Positions 9,331 through 18,491 of a DNA stretch of 64,000 bases are shown piece by piece. Every line of letters begins with the position of its first letter. Position 1 is the first letter of the stretch. Below the pieces are notes generated by a model, which was not told the origin of the DNA, did not search any database, and saw only the letters and a program-made list of their open reading frames with translations. This stretch comes from Bacteroidales bacterium (GTDB lineage Bacteria; Bacteroidota; Bacteroidia; Bacteroidales; Tenuifilaceae), in the NCBI GenBank assembly GCA_003818205.1, contig RPRQ01000004.1:56151-120150 (forward strand), given 5' to 3'. The position numbers and the translations under genes were made by a program.

Positions 9331-11766
9331 ATGAAAATAGGTTTAAATATCGTAGCAATAATTGCCCAAATAGGCATTTATGCATCAGCTTTTTCTATAA
9401 ATGCTTCAGAGAGTAAAACTGGAAAGGTTATTGGGATTGTAATTGATTCAAAAACAAATCAACCAATTGAATATGCTAACATATCTATATATAAGTCAAA
9501 TGACTCGACTCTGGTTGCTGGGACAGTATCAAACGCAAAAGGGGAATTTACGATTGATAAATTGCAGTACGGAGATTATTACATCGTTGCTCAATTTTTA
9601 GGATATAGGAAAAGCGTGGTAAATGGTATATCTATTACAGACAAGAATAGGTCTGTAATAGTACCCTCAATCAATCTTGCCGAGGCAAGTAATGAGATTG
9701 CAGAAGTTACCATTCAGGGTGAACGCAAATCGATTGTCCAGAAAATTGATAAGCGCGTAGTAAATGTATCACAAAGTTTAAGTTCAGTTGGTGGAACTGC
9801 CATTGATGTATTGCAGAGCAATTCAATGATTAAGACAAATTCTGATGGTGATGCGTTACTTCGAAACAGCACAAATTTTCTGGTTCTGATTGATGGCTGC
9901 CAAAGCCCTTTTCAGGGATCAGATGCCTTGAGGCAGGTTTCAGCTAATAGCATTGAGAAAATTGAGGTGATTACTAACCCATCGGCGAAGTATGATGCCG
10001 AAGGGGGAGCAGGGATTATAAATATTATTACTAAGAAGCAACGATTCGATGGTGTTTCGGGAATTGTCAATGCTTCATACTCATCAAACGAGAGCTATTC
10101 AAGCGATGTTATTTTAAACCTTAAAAGGAGTAAGATCAGCTCGTTTATAGGTGCAGAAATTAAGGAAAGTGTTGCCAGTCAGTACTTCGATTTTAATCGA
10201 ATATACAATCTCAATGATACTTTATTTACCAATAATCAAATTGTAGATCAGATTGGGAAACGTCCATCATCGAATATAAAAGCTGGTTTCGAATTTACCC
10301 CGAATAGCAAAAACTTGTTATCGGTTATTGGTGCATACAGCACCAATGATTTCAGCAAGAATAAAGCTGTTTACGATGAGCAGTTGAATAATCTTACCCC
10401 TGTGAACAGCTATTTTGTTAACAACGAGAGGTACAATGTTTGGGGCGATTATTTCAAACCTGCACTATTCTATCAGCATAAGTTTAAGGAGAAGGGAAAT
10501 GAGTTGAGTGTCGATATGTCCTATACATACGTTAATAGTGGATTTGGATCAAACTCTAAAGATTTTGTGTCGAATATGAACTACAATCTAGATGATCCAT
10601 ACCCACGAGTTTTGAATACTGATAATGAATACCAACGAAATGCATACGAAATCAAGTCAGATTATATCTATGAGGTGGATAGTAAATACAAACTTGAGTT
10701 GGGATTGAATACTACAGGGAACAGGCGTGATGTGACAACCATTTTCCAACAGTATGATTACACTTCATCAAGCTGGTTAAACTTTTCCGATTATTCCAAC
10801 AAAATGACATTTAATCAAAAGATATTTGCAGGCTACGCTATGGTTTCAGGAGAATTATATAAAATAAACTATCAGTTGGGTTTACGCAGCGAGTTTACCG
10901 ATCGGGTTCTGGATCAAAAAACGGGTGGTTCGGATTATAGCTACGCTAAGCTGCATCATTTTCCAACCATTCATCTATCAAAAGATTTTAAAGAGACTTT
11001 TCAGGTACAGCTAAGCTACTCAAGGCGAATTCGACGACCTGTTGATTTTTACCTTAATCCGTTCCCCTCAAGCGTAAGTAAAAACCTTATGAACATTGGG
11101 AATCCCGATTTAGTACCTGAGTTAACCGATTCATACGAGTTGAACCTTGCAAAGGACTTCAAGAAAATATCAATCTCGATGAATAACTATTATCGAATTA
11201 CTGATAATGCCATTGCTCAAACTTCTGGTTTAGGGAATAATGGCATACAGGTAATTAGCTACAGTAACATGAATCAAGATAAGTTTTTTGGATCTGAAAT
11301 TTCTGTCAATCTGAATGGAAATCCAAAGGTCAAAATCAACCCAACAATTGACCTTTACTATATGGAGACAAAAGGAACTGTAAATGGGTACATAAGAAAT
11401 GCCAATGCATTCTCCTATACTTTTAGATTGAATTCAACCATTGATATTTCTAAAACAACTCGTTTTCAGATAAATGCTGAGTATGATGGGAAAGGGGTAA
11501 CATCGCAGGGAAATATTGAACCTTTGTATCTGTTAACCGCTTCGATTCGGCAGGAGTTTTTAAAGAAGAAGCTTTCTGTTGTTTTGCAGGCTCGTAACCT
11601 ATTTAAATCAGGAAGAATAAGAATGACCGAGAATGGGATAAACTTTAATAGCCGGGTAATATACTCTCCCGAGACCAACATTTTCGCAATAAACATTAGC
11701 TATAAGATTAACAATTTCAAACGGAACAATAGAATCCAACAGGTTAATGGAGATGTTGGTGCATGA
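9331..11766 (+). CDS. TonB-dependent receptor with carboxypeptidase-regulatory domain
   Basis: Outer-membrane receptor of 811 aa. After a signal peptide, residues about 33-115 form a CarboxypepD_reg-like beta domain (TGKVIGIVIDSKTNQPIEYA), followed by a plug domain with the typical IEKIEVITNPSAKYDAEG segment near residues 215-230. The rest is a beta barrel of the Bacteroidota 'outer membrane beta-barrel family' type, with the frequent DLVPELTDSYEL signature. It resembles neither SusC nor a specific siderophore receptor, so the ligand is unknown. Its position among secreted peptidases suggests uptake of peptides or release of peptide products, which is an inference from context only. Confidence 0.85.
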   Translation: MKIGLNIVAIIAQIGIYASAFSINASESKTGKVIGIVIDSKTNQPIEYANISIYKSNDSTLVAGTVSNAKGEFTIDKLQYGDYYIVAQFLGYRKSVVNGISITDKNRSVIVPSINLAEASNEIAEVTIQGERKSIVQKIDKRVVNVSQSLSSVGGTAIDVLQSNSMIKTNSDGDALLRNSTNFLVLIDGCQSPFQGSDALRQVSANSIEKIEVITNPSAKYDAEGGAGIINIITKKQRFDGVSGIVNASYSSNESYSSDVILNLKRSKISSFIGAEIKESVASQYFDFNRIYNLNDTLFTNNQIVDQIGKRPSSNIKAGFEFTPNSKNLLSVIGAYSTNDFSKNKAVYDEQLNNLTPVNSYFVNNERYNVWGDYFKPALFYQHKFKEKGNELSVDMSYTYVNSGFGSNSKDFVSNMNYNLDDPYPRVLNTDNEYQRNAYEIKSDYIYEVDSKYKLELGLNTTGNRRDVTTIFQQYDYTSSSWLNFSDYSNKMTFNQKIFAGYAMVSGELYKINYQLGLRSEFTDRVLDQKTGGSDYSYAKLHHFPTIHLSKDFKETFQVQLSYSRRIRRPVDFYLNPFPSSVSKNLMNIGNPDLVPELTDSYELNLAKDFKKISISMNNYYRITDNAIAQTSGLGNNGIQVISYSNMNQDKFFGSEISVNLNGNPKVKINPTIDLYYMETKGTVNGYIRNANAFSYTFRLNSTIDISKTTRFQINAEYDGKGVTSQGNIEPLYLLTASIRQEFLKKKLSVVLQARNLFKSGRIRMTENGINFNSRVIYSPETNIFAINISYKINNFKRNNRIQQVNGDVGA

Positions 11767-11807
11767 TATTTTGAATGAAGAATACAGTTTAATCAAAAAT
11801 ACTATCT

Positions 11808-12773
11808 ATGAAAAAACTAACCTTTATACTTTTTTCAATTTGCATTCTACTGGTAGGATGTAAGAATAAAAAGACAATTGTAAATGACAATATCTTTAAC
11901 AGTGATTTGCCCGAAGCTGTTGCCAAAGTATTTTCCCCCAACCAGATATCCTCTGGTCTAAACGACAGGGATCTTGCCATTTCGCCAAAATACGATGAAC
12001 TGTTTTACTGTATTCTTGAAGAACCCCATTTCACTATTGTGCATATAAAAATGGATGCAAATGGTGTTTGGGGTAAACCCCAAATAGCTCCGTTTTCTGG
12101 CAAGTTTAACGATTGTGAGCCGATGTTCTCTCCAGATGGTAAACGGCTCTACTTCTGTTCGAATCGTCCACTTGAGAATTCGGGCAAGGAGAAAGACTAT
12201 GACATATGGTACGTTGATAGAACTCCACATGGATGGAGTAGCCCAGTTAATATTGGTTTACCGATTAACACAAGCAAAAACGAATTCTTCCCCTCGTTAA
12301 CTAACAATAACACGTTGTACTTTACATCAGCTAGCATGAAAATAATGAGAGCAAAATTCAAAAATGGAAAATACCTTGAACCTGAACTCCTCTCCGATTC
12401 AATAAATACAAAGGTTGGCGAGTACAATGCAGTTGTAGCTCCTGATGAGAGTTTTCTAATCTATACATCGCATGGTTGGCCCAATGATATGGGGCAGGGC
12501 GATTTGTATATCTCTTTCAAAAAAACTGATGAAACCTGGACCAAGGCCAAAAATTTAGGGAAAGGTGTTAACTCTCCTTATACCGAAATGTCGCCAAGTT
12601 TAAGCCCGGATGGACAATACCTGTTCTTTGCAAGCAATAGGAGCTTAAACCTTAACGACCGAAGCCCAAATTTAACTTTCGAGGATTTGCAGAAAAAGGC
12701 TATGCATTACGATAATGGTAGGTTTAATATTTTCTGGGTGGATATTAAGGAGTTAATTGGTAGTTTAAAATAA
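11808..12773 (+). CDS. PD40 (TolB-like beta-propeller) lipoprotein
   Basis: Lipoprotein of 321 aa with a signal ending in LLVGC. Repeated blades of the PD40/WD40-like type are visible, for example FSPDGKRLYFCSNR, SLTNNNTLYFTS, VAPDESFLIYTS and LSPDGQYLFFASNR. The last blade ends in FWVDIK, as in its paralogues at 57189-58214 and 62968-63858. Beta-propellers of this kind act as protein-binding scaffolds in the periplasm or on the surface; no catalytic residue is apparent. It follows the TonB receptor by 41 bp and may be its accessory protein. Confidence 0.8.
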   Translation: MKKLTFILFSICILLVGCKNKKTIVNDNIFNSDLPEAVAKVFSPNQISSGLNDRDLAISPKYDELFYCILEEPHFTIVHIKMDANGVWGKPQIAPFSGKFNDCEPMFSPDGKRLYFCSNRPLENSGKEKDYDIWYVDRTPHGWSSPVNIGLPINTSKNEFFPSLTNNNTLYFTSASMKIMRAKFKNGKYLEPELLSDSINTKVGEYNAVVAPDESFLIYTSHGWPNDMGQGDLYISFKKTDETWTKAKNLGKGVNSPYTEMSPSLSPDGQYLFFASNRSLNLNDRSPNLTFEDLQKKAMHYDNGRFNIFWVDIKELIGSLK

Positions 12774-12803
12774 ATAGAATAATAAATTAATAAAAAAAAG
12801 TAT

Positions 12804-13928
12804 ATGAAATCAATCGTTAGTAAGTATAAAATAGCTGCCTTATTTATCCTATTAGTAGTTGTAAAATTCAGCACAGCTCAAGAAAAAAAATACTCTTTTG
12901 AAGAAGAATTTGATAAACAAACTTGGGAAAAAGCTAAGAAAATTGCAAAGCAAATAGCTATTATCGATTGCCATAGCCACGATCTGTTTAAGCCCAAAAA
13001 CCCAATTTGGCCTAAACAGGTTACTTTTTCTATGCTAAGCGAGAATAATGTAGATTGTATTGTGCAAAATGTTCCATTTGATCCTAGAGATAATAAGAAT
13101 CCTTCGGAGAGAATATTTGCAGATATTATAAAAATCAAAGATATTATCAAAAGCGATACTGCTAAAGTTTCATTAGCATTAGCTAGCAATGACATAAAAA
13201 AGGGAAAAAACACTAGGATCGTCCTTGGTTTGGAGTACAACTTTGGGTTGTTCAATGGAAGCATAGATATCCTTTCGAAATACCAGAAGGAAGGGATTAG
13301 ACAGATTACTTTGTCAAATGGAGGTATGGATACTATCTATGTGAAAAAAGGTGAAGTATTCCAATTAACACCATTCGGAATTGCCCTAATAAGCGAAATG
13401 AATCGACTAGGGATTATCTGTGATGTAACACATATGCCAAACGAGGTACGAAATCTAGTAATTGAAACATCTAAATCACCGGTAATTATTTCACATGCAA
13501 ATGCACAGGGAGTTGTTAAAGATGCTTTCAATGTGTCTGATTTAACATTGGAGAAACTCAAAGTAAAAGGAGGATTGATTGGTCTTACATTCTTTTCAGA
13601 GTCAGTTTCGAATGAATGCCTCAACCAGCGCGGCAAATTTCAGAACCCAAAGGACATGCCACGGGCTAAGGTGGAAGAATTTGTTGATCATATTGACTAT
13701 TTAAAGAAGAAAGAAGGGATCGATTATTTATCAATTGGCTCCGATTATGGCGGATCGGGACGAATGGCTCCTAAAGGGTTGGAAACAATTGAAGGATTTT
13801 CGTTGATAATATACTATTTGGTGGAAAGAGGATATACGAAGAAAGAGATAGAAAAAATATTCAAGTTGAACTACATATTGTTTTTTGAGAGAGTTGAGAA
13901 ACATTCCAATGAATTGGTAAATAGTTAG
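12804..13928 (+). CDS. Membrane dipeptidase (M19, renal dipeptidase-like), secreted
   Basis: Zinc dipeptidase of family M19, 374 aa with a signal peptide. Metal-binding and structural motifs are present: IDCHSHDL near the N-terminus, VTHMP, VIISHANA and SIGSDYGG. The first motif reads HSH where many family members have HxD, a conservative variant. M19 enzymes hydrolyse dipeptides, including some with D-residues. Here it would provide the last step after the M61, M3 and S41 peptidases upstream. It ends 5 bp before the next gene, suggesting co-transcription. Confidence 0.8.
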   Translation: MKSIVSKYKIAALFILLVVVKFSTAQEKKYSFEEEFDKQTWEKAKKIAKQIAIIDCHSHDLFKPKNPIWPKQVTFSMLSENNVDCIVQNVPFDPRDNKNPSERIFADIIKIKDIIKSDTAKVSLALASNDIKKGKNTRIVLGLEYNFGLFNGSIDILSKYQKEGIRQITLSNGGMDTIYVKKGEVFQLTPFGIALISEMNRLGIICDVTHMPNEVRNLVIETSKSPVIISHANAQGVVKDAFNVSDLTLEKLKVKGGLIGLTFFSESVSNECLNQRGKFQNPKDMPRAKVEEFVDHIDYLKKKEGIDYLSIGSDYGGSGRMAPKGLETIEGFSLIIYYLVERGYTKKEIEKIFKLNYILFFERVEKHSNELVNS

Positions 13929-13933
13929 ATACT

Positions 13934-14746
13934 ATGATAAGAGAACTTAAATATTCTATCATTTATATCATCGTAGTAATTATAATATCGTGGGTTCTGG
14001 TATTAGCTATTTTTTCTGATGATGGAACTGTTGAATTATACCCAATTGCAATGTTTGTACCAGCAATGATTGGTATTATTTTTAATGGTATTATGACGAA
14101 ATCGTTTAGAACGGTTGTAAAACCAATTGTTGCAAGAGTTGGTTTAAAAACATTCGCTTTTTCAATTCTTTACCCTCTAATTTTTATTATTTGTACAGCA
14201 TTTCTAGTTTATATATTGGGTTTAGGGCAAGTTAATTCATACAAACTAAGCGGATTATTCAAATACCCTTCCATTACAACTCTGATAATTGGAGCACTAC
14301 TTCTTTTTGGGGAGGAGTACGGATGGCGAGGATTTTTGCTTCAAAACCTATCCGAAGCTAGAGGAAAACTATTTGCAGTTGTTGCTGTGGGTATTGTATG
14401 GGCATTGTGGCATGCCCCCCTGATTTATAGCTTAGGGTGTTATTACTATCTCCCAAATCCTTTTCTTTTAATGCTCGTTCAAATGGGTGCTGTATTCGTT
14501 ATTTCGATACCCTTTGCTTATTCCTACTTTATATCGAGAAGCATAATTCCACCAATGATTTTTCACTTTGTATGGAATTGGTATAATCCAATTATTCTTG
14601 GAAATATATACCAAAATAAACTTGGAATTGTTGAAGGGAATATGCTTTTCATTAATGGTGAAGGATTGGCAGGTTTAATTCTTGGTTGTGCTTGTATGTC
14701 TTGGTTTATAAAGCATTTTTTGAGAAAAAAGACAGAAATAATTTAA
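13934..14746 (+). CDS. CPBP family intramembrane metalloprotease
   Basis: Second CPBP-family membrane protein, 270 aa, with about eight hydrophobic segments. The active-site motifs are clear: GEEYGWRGFLLQ, WALWHAPLI and IFHFVWNW. The EEYGWRG form is the subtype often annotated as CAAX amino-terminal protease, different from the EELMYRG form at 6815-7651, so the two are not recent duplicates. It begins 5 bp after the M19 dipeptidase. Whether it cleaves a lipidated or secreted peptide here is unknown. Confidence 0.8.
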   Translation: MIRELKYSIIYIIVVIIISWVLVLAIFSDDGTVELYPIAMFVPAMIGIIFNGIMTKSFRTVVKPIVARVGLKTFAFSILYPLIFIICTAFLVYILGLGQVNSYKLSGLFKYPSITTLIIGALLLFGEEYGWRGFLLQNLSEARGKLFAVVAVGIVWALWHAPLIYSLGCYYYLPNPFLLMLVQMGAVFVISIPFAYSYFISRSIIPPMIFHFVWNWYNPIILGNIYQNKLGIVEGNMLFINGEGLAGLILGCACMSWFIKHFLRKKTEII

Positions 14747-14815
14747 CTATCAATATTTTAAAAAGTATGAAATCCTTCTAGGCGGTCTTATGTTAAAGTT
14801 TAAATATACAGTGTT

Positions 14816-16288
14816 ATGAAAAATTTATTACTATTAATTGCAATTACAAGTATCTTCTCTTGTAATCAAGATAATGAATTAGAACAGATGTTCCTAAATT
14901 CATATAATGAAAAAAACTTTAATGGCTCAGTATTAATTGCGGAAAATGGGAAAATCATTTTTCATATGACATATGGTAATTCCGATACATTGAGTCAAAA
15001 TTTACTTACCGAAAATCATGCATTCAATACTGCATCTATATCAAAACTATTTACTGCTACAGCAATTTCAATACTTCTCGACGATAATTTATTATCACTT
15101 GAAGATAACATAGTTAATATATTACCTAAATTTCAGTATAAGGAAATTAAAATTAAGCATTTATTAAATCACACATCTGGGTTGCCGGATTATACAAATT
15201 CACCCCAATTTTTTGTACCCTTATATAGAAAAGGTGTTACAATTGCTAACAATAATGATGTATTAGAATGGTTGTATTCGGCCCCTGAATTATTTTTTAC
15301 TCCTGGTGAAAAGTTTGATTATTGTAATGCTGAATACGTTGTTCTTGCTGAAATAGTTGAGAAAATTAGCAGCCAAACATATAAAACCTTTATCGAAAAG
15401 AATATTTTTGAACCTCTCGATATGCAAGATTCTTATGTAATTATTAACCCTGAAAATATAAATTCAGACTCAATTGCACTTGGAATTGATTATTCCCTAA
15501 ATGGAAAAAACTTTATTTCGAATCAAACAAGTCATAGGGGGTTATACGATGGTATCTATGGAGATGGTGGTATTTATTCAACAGCAAAAGATTTGTACAA
15601 GTTTCTTCTTGGATTTAATAAATTAGTAAGTAAAGAATTAGTAGATAAAGCTTTATCAGTTCCAATTCTTGCAAATAGTGAGAAAGGTAGATATGGTTTG
15701 GGTTGGGAAATAACATTCAATGAGAAAAATCAAAAAATAATCGGACACAGAGGTAGATGGGGTGGCTACTCAACTAAAATGGTAATGAACCTCGAAAATA
15801 AAAGGGTAATAATCATTCTATCTAATAATACCATGTCTCCATATAGCATGGAAGATTATACATCAGTTATTAATAACATTCTCGATGGTAAAGAATGGGT
15901 AATGCCACGAAAACAGGCATCAAGGGTATTATCATTTTGTATCACAACCAAAGGTATTGACACTGCCAAGGAGTTATTTGCTGAACTAGTTAAAAATAGA
16001 GATAAGTATATTTTTTATCAAACCGATTTTTACCTGCTCGGAGTATCTTTATATGATAAAGGCTATATTGAAGAAAGTATTTTTATTCTTGAATTGACTG
16101 CACAGGAGTTCCCCGATTATAAATACACTTTTCAAACCTTAGGTGAAATATATGAAGAAAAGGGAAATCTTGAGAAAGCCATTAAAAATTTACAGAGTTG
16201 GGTAGAACTAACTCCTGATGACAATGAAACAAAAGAAAAAATAGTACTCATGGAAAAAAGGAGACAGTCGGAATCTAATCTTAAATAA
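14816..16288 (+). CDS. S12 beta-lactamase-like serine hydrolase with C-terminal TPRs
   Basis: Lipoprotein-like secreted serine hydrolase, 490 aa, with an N-terminal signal ending in IFSC. Class C beta-lactamase/S12 motifs occur in order: SISK (nucleophile Ser and Lys), YCN (the YxN motif) and HRGRWGG in the HxG position. Residues about 400-490 form tetratricopeptide repeats (TLGEIYEEKGNLEKAIKN). Proteins of this design usually act on D-amino-acid peptides or esters rather than antibiotics. A decayed TPR sequence of similar type follows at 16368-16515, suggesting a duplicated neighbour was lost. Confidence 0.82.
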   Translation: MKNLLLLIAITSIFSCNQDNELEQMFLNSYNEKNFNGSVLIAENGKIIFHMTYGNSDTLSQNLLTENHAFNTASISKLFTATAISILLDDNLLSLEDNIVNILPKFQYKEIKIKHLLNHTSGLPDYTNSPQFFVPLYRKGVTIANNNDVLEWLYSAPELFFTPGEKFDYCNAEYVVLAEIVEKISSQTYKTFIEKNIFEPLDMQDSYVIINPENINSDSIALGIDYSLNGKNFISNQTSHRGLYDGIYGDGGIYSTAKDLYKFLLGFNKLVSKELVDKALSVPILANSEKGRYGLGWEITFNEKNQKIIGHRGRWGGYSTKMVMNLENKRVIIILSNNTMSPYSMEDYTSVINNILDGKEWVMPRKQASRVLSFCITTKGIDTAKELFAELVKNRDKYIFYQTDFYLLGVSLYDKGYIEESIFILELTAQEFPDYKYTFQTLGEIYEEKGNLEKAIKNLQSWVELTPDDNETKEKIVLMEKRRQSESNLK

Positions 16289-16367
16289 AAACTAATTACA
16301 AAAATCTAATTCTAGTTTGGTTTACTCTCGAAATAGTTTGAAATGAGCAATAAAAAATGAAATAGTC

Positions 16368-16515
16368 TACAATTATTTTGACAAGAGATATGAATTTTCA
16401 AATGCAAAAGCAATTCTACAGGTAAATGTCAATGATTACCCCTATTCCTGTTAATGATAACTTGGATTGGCTTACAGTCAAATTGGAGATAAGGAGCTCT
16501 TCTAAAAATGAAAGA
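16368..16515 (+). pseudogene. Decayed TPR-domain fragment
   Basis: Within the 636-bp gap 16289-16924 a tetratricopeptide-like sequence can be read, AKAILQVNVNDYPYSC and then LGLAYSQIGDKELF. The two halves are in different contexts: stops TAA and TGA fall between them, and one base seems missing near 16460 that would otherwise give DNLGLAYSQIGDKEL. This resembles the C-terminal TPR of S12 hydrolases such as the gene just upstream. I read it as the residue of a lost paralogue. The call rests on my own translation, not on a search. Confidence 0.5.
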
Positions 16516-16552
16516 AAATATTCTCATACAATTTCTATATTAATAAAAACAT

Positions 16553-16726
16553 ATGAAACTGGAAATCAATGACATAAGCAAACAATACACGAAAAATACT
16601 TGGGGTTTAAATGACTTTTCTCTTAAATTCGAAAATGGGATTTTAGGCTTGCTGGGGCCAAATGGTGCAGGTAAATCTACTTTAATGAATATTTTAGCTA
16701 CATCTACTAGGTTGATACTAAGATAA
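16553..16726 (+). pseudogene. Truncated ABC transporter ATPase
   Basis: A reading frame starting at ATG 16553 encodes the first 57 residues of an ABC-2-type ATPase, including the Walker A sequence GLLGPNGAGKST, then stops at TAA 16724-16726. A normal ATPase of this type has 230-310 residues, so the Q-loop, signature, Walker B and H-loop are all lost. The N-terminus resembles the intact ATPase at 24984-25901 (both read GLLGPNGAGKSTLM..ILAT). A short frame ending in AKVLK follows at once and may be the old C-terminus, which would mean an internal deletion. Confidence 0.75.
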
Positions 16727-16792
16727 TTGATGAACTAAAAGCAAAAGTGTTGAAATAATCATTTTCAGAAAATATCGAATAATACCTTTACT

Positions 16793-16860
16793 ATGAAACA
16801 CCCATGATAGTGCACAATCACAAACACAAATAAACAAACCATGGGTGTTCCATCCGAACG
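16793..16860. repeat. 68-bp imperfect dyad element, copy 1
   Basis: Perfect 10-bp inverted repeat AACACCCATG (16797-16806) and CATGGGTGTT (16840-16849), preceded by ATG of ATGAAACA and followed by CCGAACG at 16854-16860. A related element of nearly identical length and layout lies at 20671-20739. It may fold as a transcript hairpin or be a small repeat; it lies just after the truncated ATPase and 64 bp before the next gene. Confidence 0.55.
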
Positions 16861-16924
16861 TTAAAGAGCGTTAAAGGTAGAATCGTAACTTGTTATATAT
16901 TAATGATATTAGAATTCTGTACGG

Positions 16925-18490
16925 ATGAAATACTTGTCGTTAATCGTTCTATTAGTATTTGGGTTTTTGAGTATTCATTGCCAAAATAGCATCTCTCCAA
17001 AAATTTCTGATGTTACGGGTGAATTCGAATTCTACTATGATAACGAGTACCATTGGATAATATTTAAACTCGAGGAAGGAGAGTTAAAGGCTTCATTTAG
17101 GTATGGTAAAACCTTCGCACTAAAACAAAGTGATAAAACTAAACTTGAATTCGAATATAATTCTGAAGGTAAGCACTTTGTTTTTACTTTTAGGGACTCC
17201 GACCATTGCATCTACACGAGTAATGGGGTTGACATGATTGGAGAACGAAAAAAGGTAGAGGAGAAACCGATCAAACTGTCCAGAGTACAACTGTTAGCAG
17301 ATATTGATCAGGCATACAGTATATTAACAAAAAACCATCCCGCGATTGATGATTTCATTTCAAAAAAAGACTTTGATTTGCTATTTGATAAAGCCAAGAA
17401 TCAGGTAAACAACGGTATGACCGATTTGGAGTTCTACTGCATGTTGGCACCTATAATTTCTTCCATAGGATGCGGTCATACAACTCTTCTTGCGCCTTTA
17501 TCGTTTTCTCGCGAAATCGAACATAAATTAGTTCCAGTCCATCTGAATATTGTTGATTCAAACGCATTAATAAGTACACTAATTTCTGAAAAGGATTCGA
17601 TTGAACTTGGCGCAGAATTGTTAGCTATAAATGGGAAGCCAATTGAAGGAATTATTCAGAGTTTGCTTCTGCTCTTTTCATCTGATGGAAATAGGAAGGG
17701 GTACAAGTACAGTAAAATGAGCCTATATTTTTCCACATACTATTCTGTGATGTTTGGAGAAACCCCCGAATATCTTTTAACAATTAAAGCAGCAGATCAA
17801 AAGGTTAAGGATATAAAAGTTTCAGGTGTAGGGCTACGTAAGTACAATGCTTCTAGAGAAAATTCCCCAATGGTTAGCTGGAATTTTATCGAAGATAAAT
17901 CGGCAGTTCATCTTATAATTAAAGCGTTTCATGATGTTGAGGTGTTTAAAAAATCTATCGATACGGTCTTTACTCAAATCTTTAGCAAAGGTGCAAAGAA
18001 TCTCATTATTGATGTTCGAAATAATTCCGGTGGTGATCCTTACTGTGCAACCCATTTACTGAGCTATATTCTACCTAATCCTATTCCCTATTTCAAGGAG
18101 AGCTACCCCGATTATGAAGATTTGATTAAACCAATCAAGTTACAGGATAAACGGTTTACCGGTTCAGTTGTTTTTTTGGTCGATGGAGGATGCTTTTCGA
18201 CTACAGGACATTTTCTTGCATTGGTAAAATACCATAAGGTTGGAAAAATAGTAGGATCAGAAACTTCAGGGACATACACTTGTAACGACGATCACAGGTA
18301 TGCTGATTTGAAAAATTCCCGGGTGCAACTTCAATATGCAAGAAGAAAATATACTGTTGCTGTTTTAAATTGGTCAAATATATCAGGCGTATTACCTGAA
18401 ATCGAAATAAATACAGCTGCTTCAAATTATGCAAAGAATAAAGATTTAGCATTAGAAAAAGTTCTGGAAATAATCGATCTTAAATACTAA
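16925..18490 (+). CDS. Secreted S41-like peptidase
   Basis: Signal-peptide-bearing S41-family protein of 521 aa. Residues about 25-110 form a small N-terminal beta domain. The protease part shows CGHTTLL, NLIIDVRNNSGG and the nucleophile region DGGCFSTTGH followed by GSETSGT. As in its relatives, the classical Lys of CtpA is not evident, so a tricorn-like mechanism is the better guess. Only one base separates it from the next S41 gene, so the two are almost certainly co-transcribed. The sequence between this gene and the upstream S12 hydrolase is decayed. Confidence 0.75.
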   Translation: MKYLSLIVLLVFGFLSIHCQNSISPKISDVTGEFEFYYDNEYHWIIFKLEEGELKASFRYGKTFALKQSDKTKLEFEYNSEGKHFVFTFRDSDHCIYTSNGVDMIGERKKVEEKPIKLSRVQLLADIDQAYSILTKNHPAIDDFISKKDFDLLFDKAKNQVNNGMTDLEFYCMLAPIISSIGCGHTTLLAPLSFSREIEHKLVPVHLNIVDSNALISTLISEKDSIELGAELLAINGKPIEGIIQSLLLLFSSDGNRKGYKYSKMSLYFSTYYSVMFGETPEYLLTIKAADQKVKDIKVSGVGLRKYNASRENSPMVSWNFIEDKSAVHLIIKAFHDVEVFKKSIDTVFTQIFSKGAKNLIIDVRNNSGGDPYCATHLLSYILPNPIPYFKESYPDYEDLIKPIKLQDKRFTGSVVFLVDGGCFSTTGHFLALVKYHKVGKIVGSETSGTYTCNDDHRYADLKNSRVQLQYARRKYTVAVLNWSNISGVLPEIEINTAASNYAKNKDLALEKVLEIIDLKY

Positions 18491-18491
18491 A

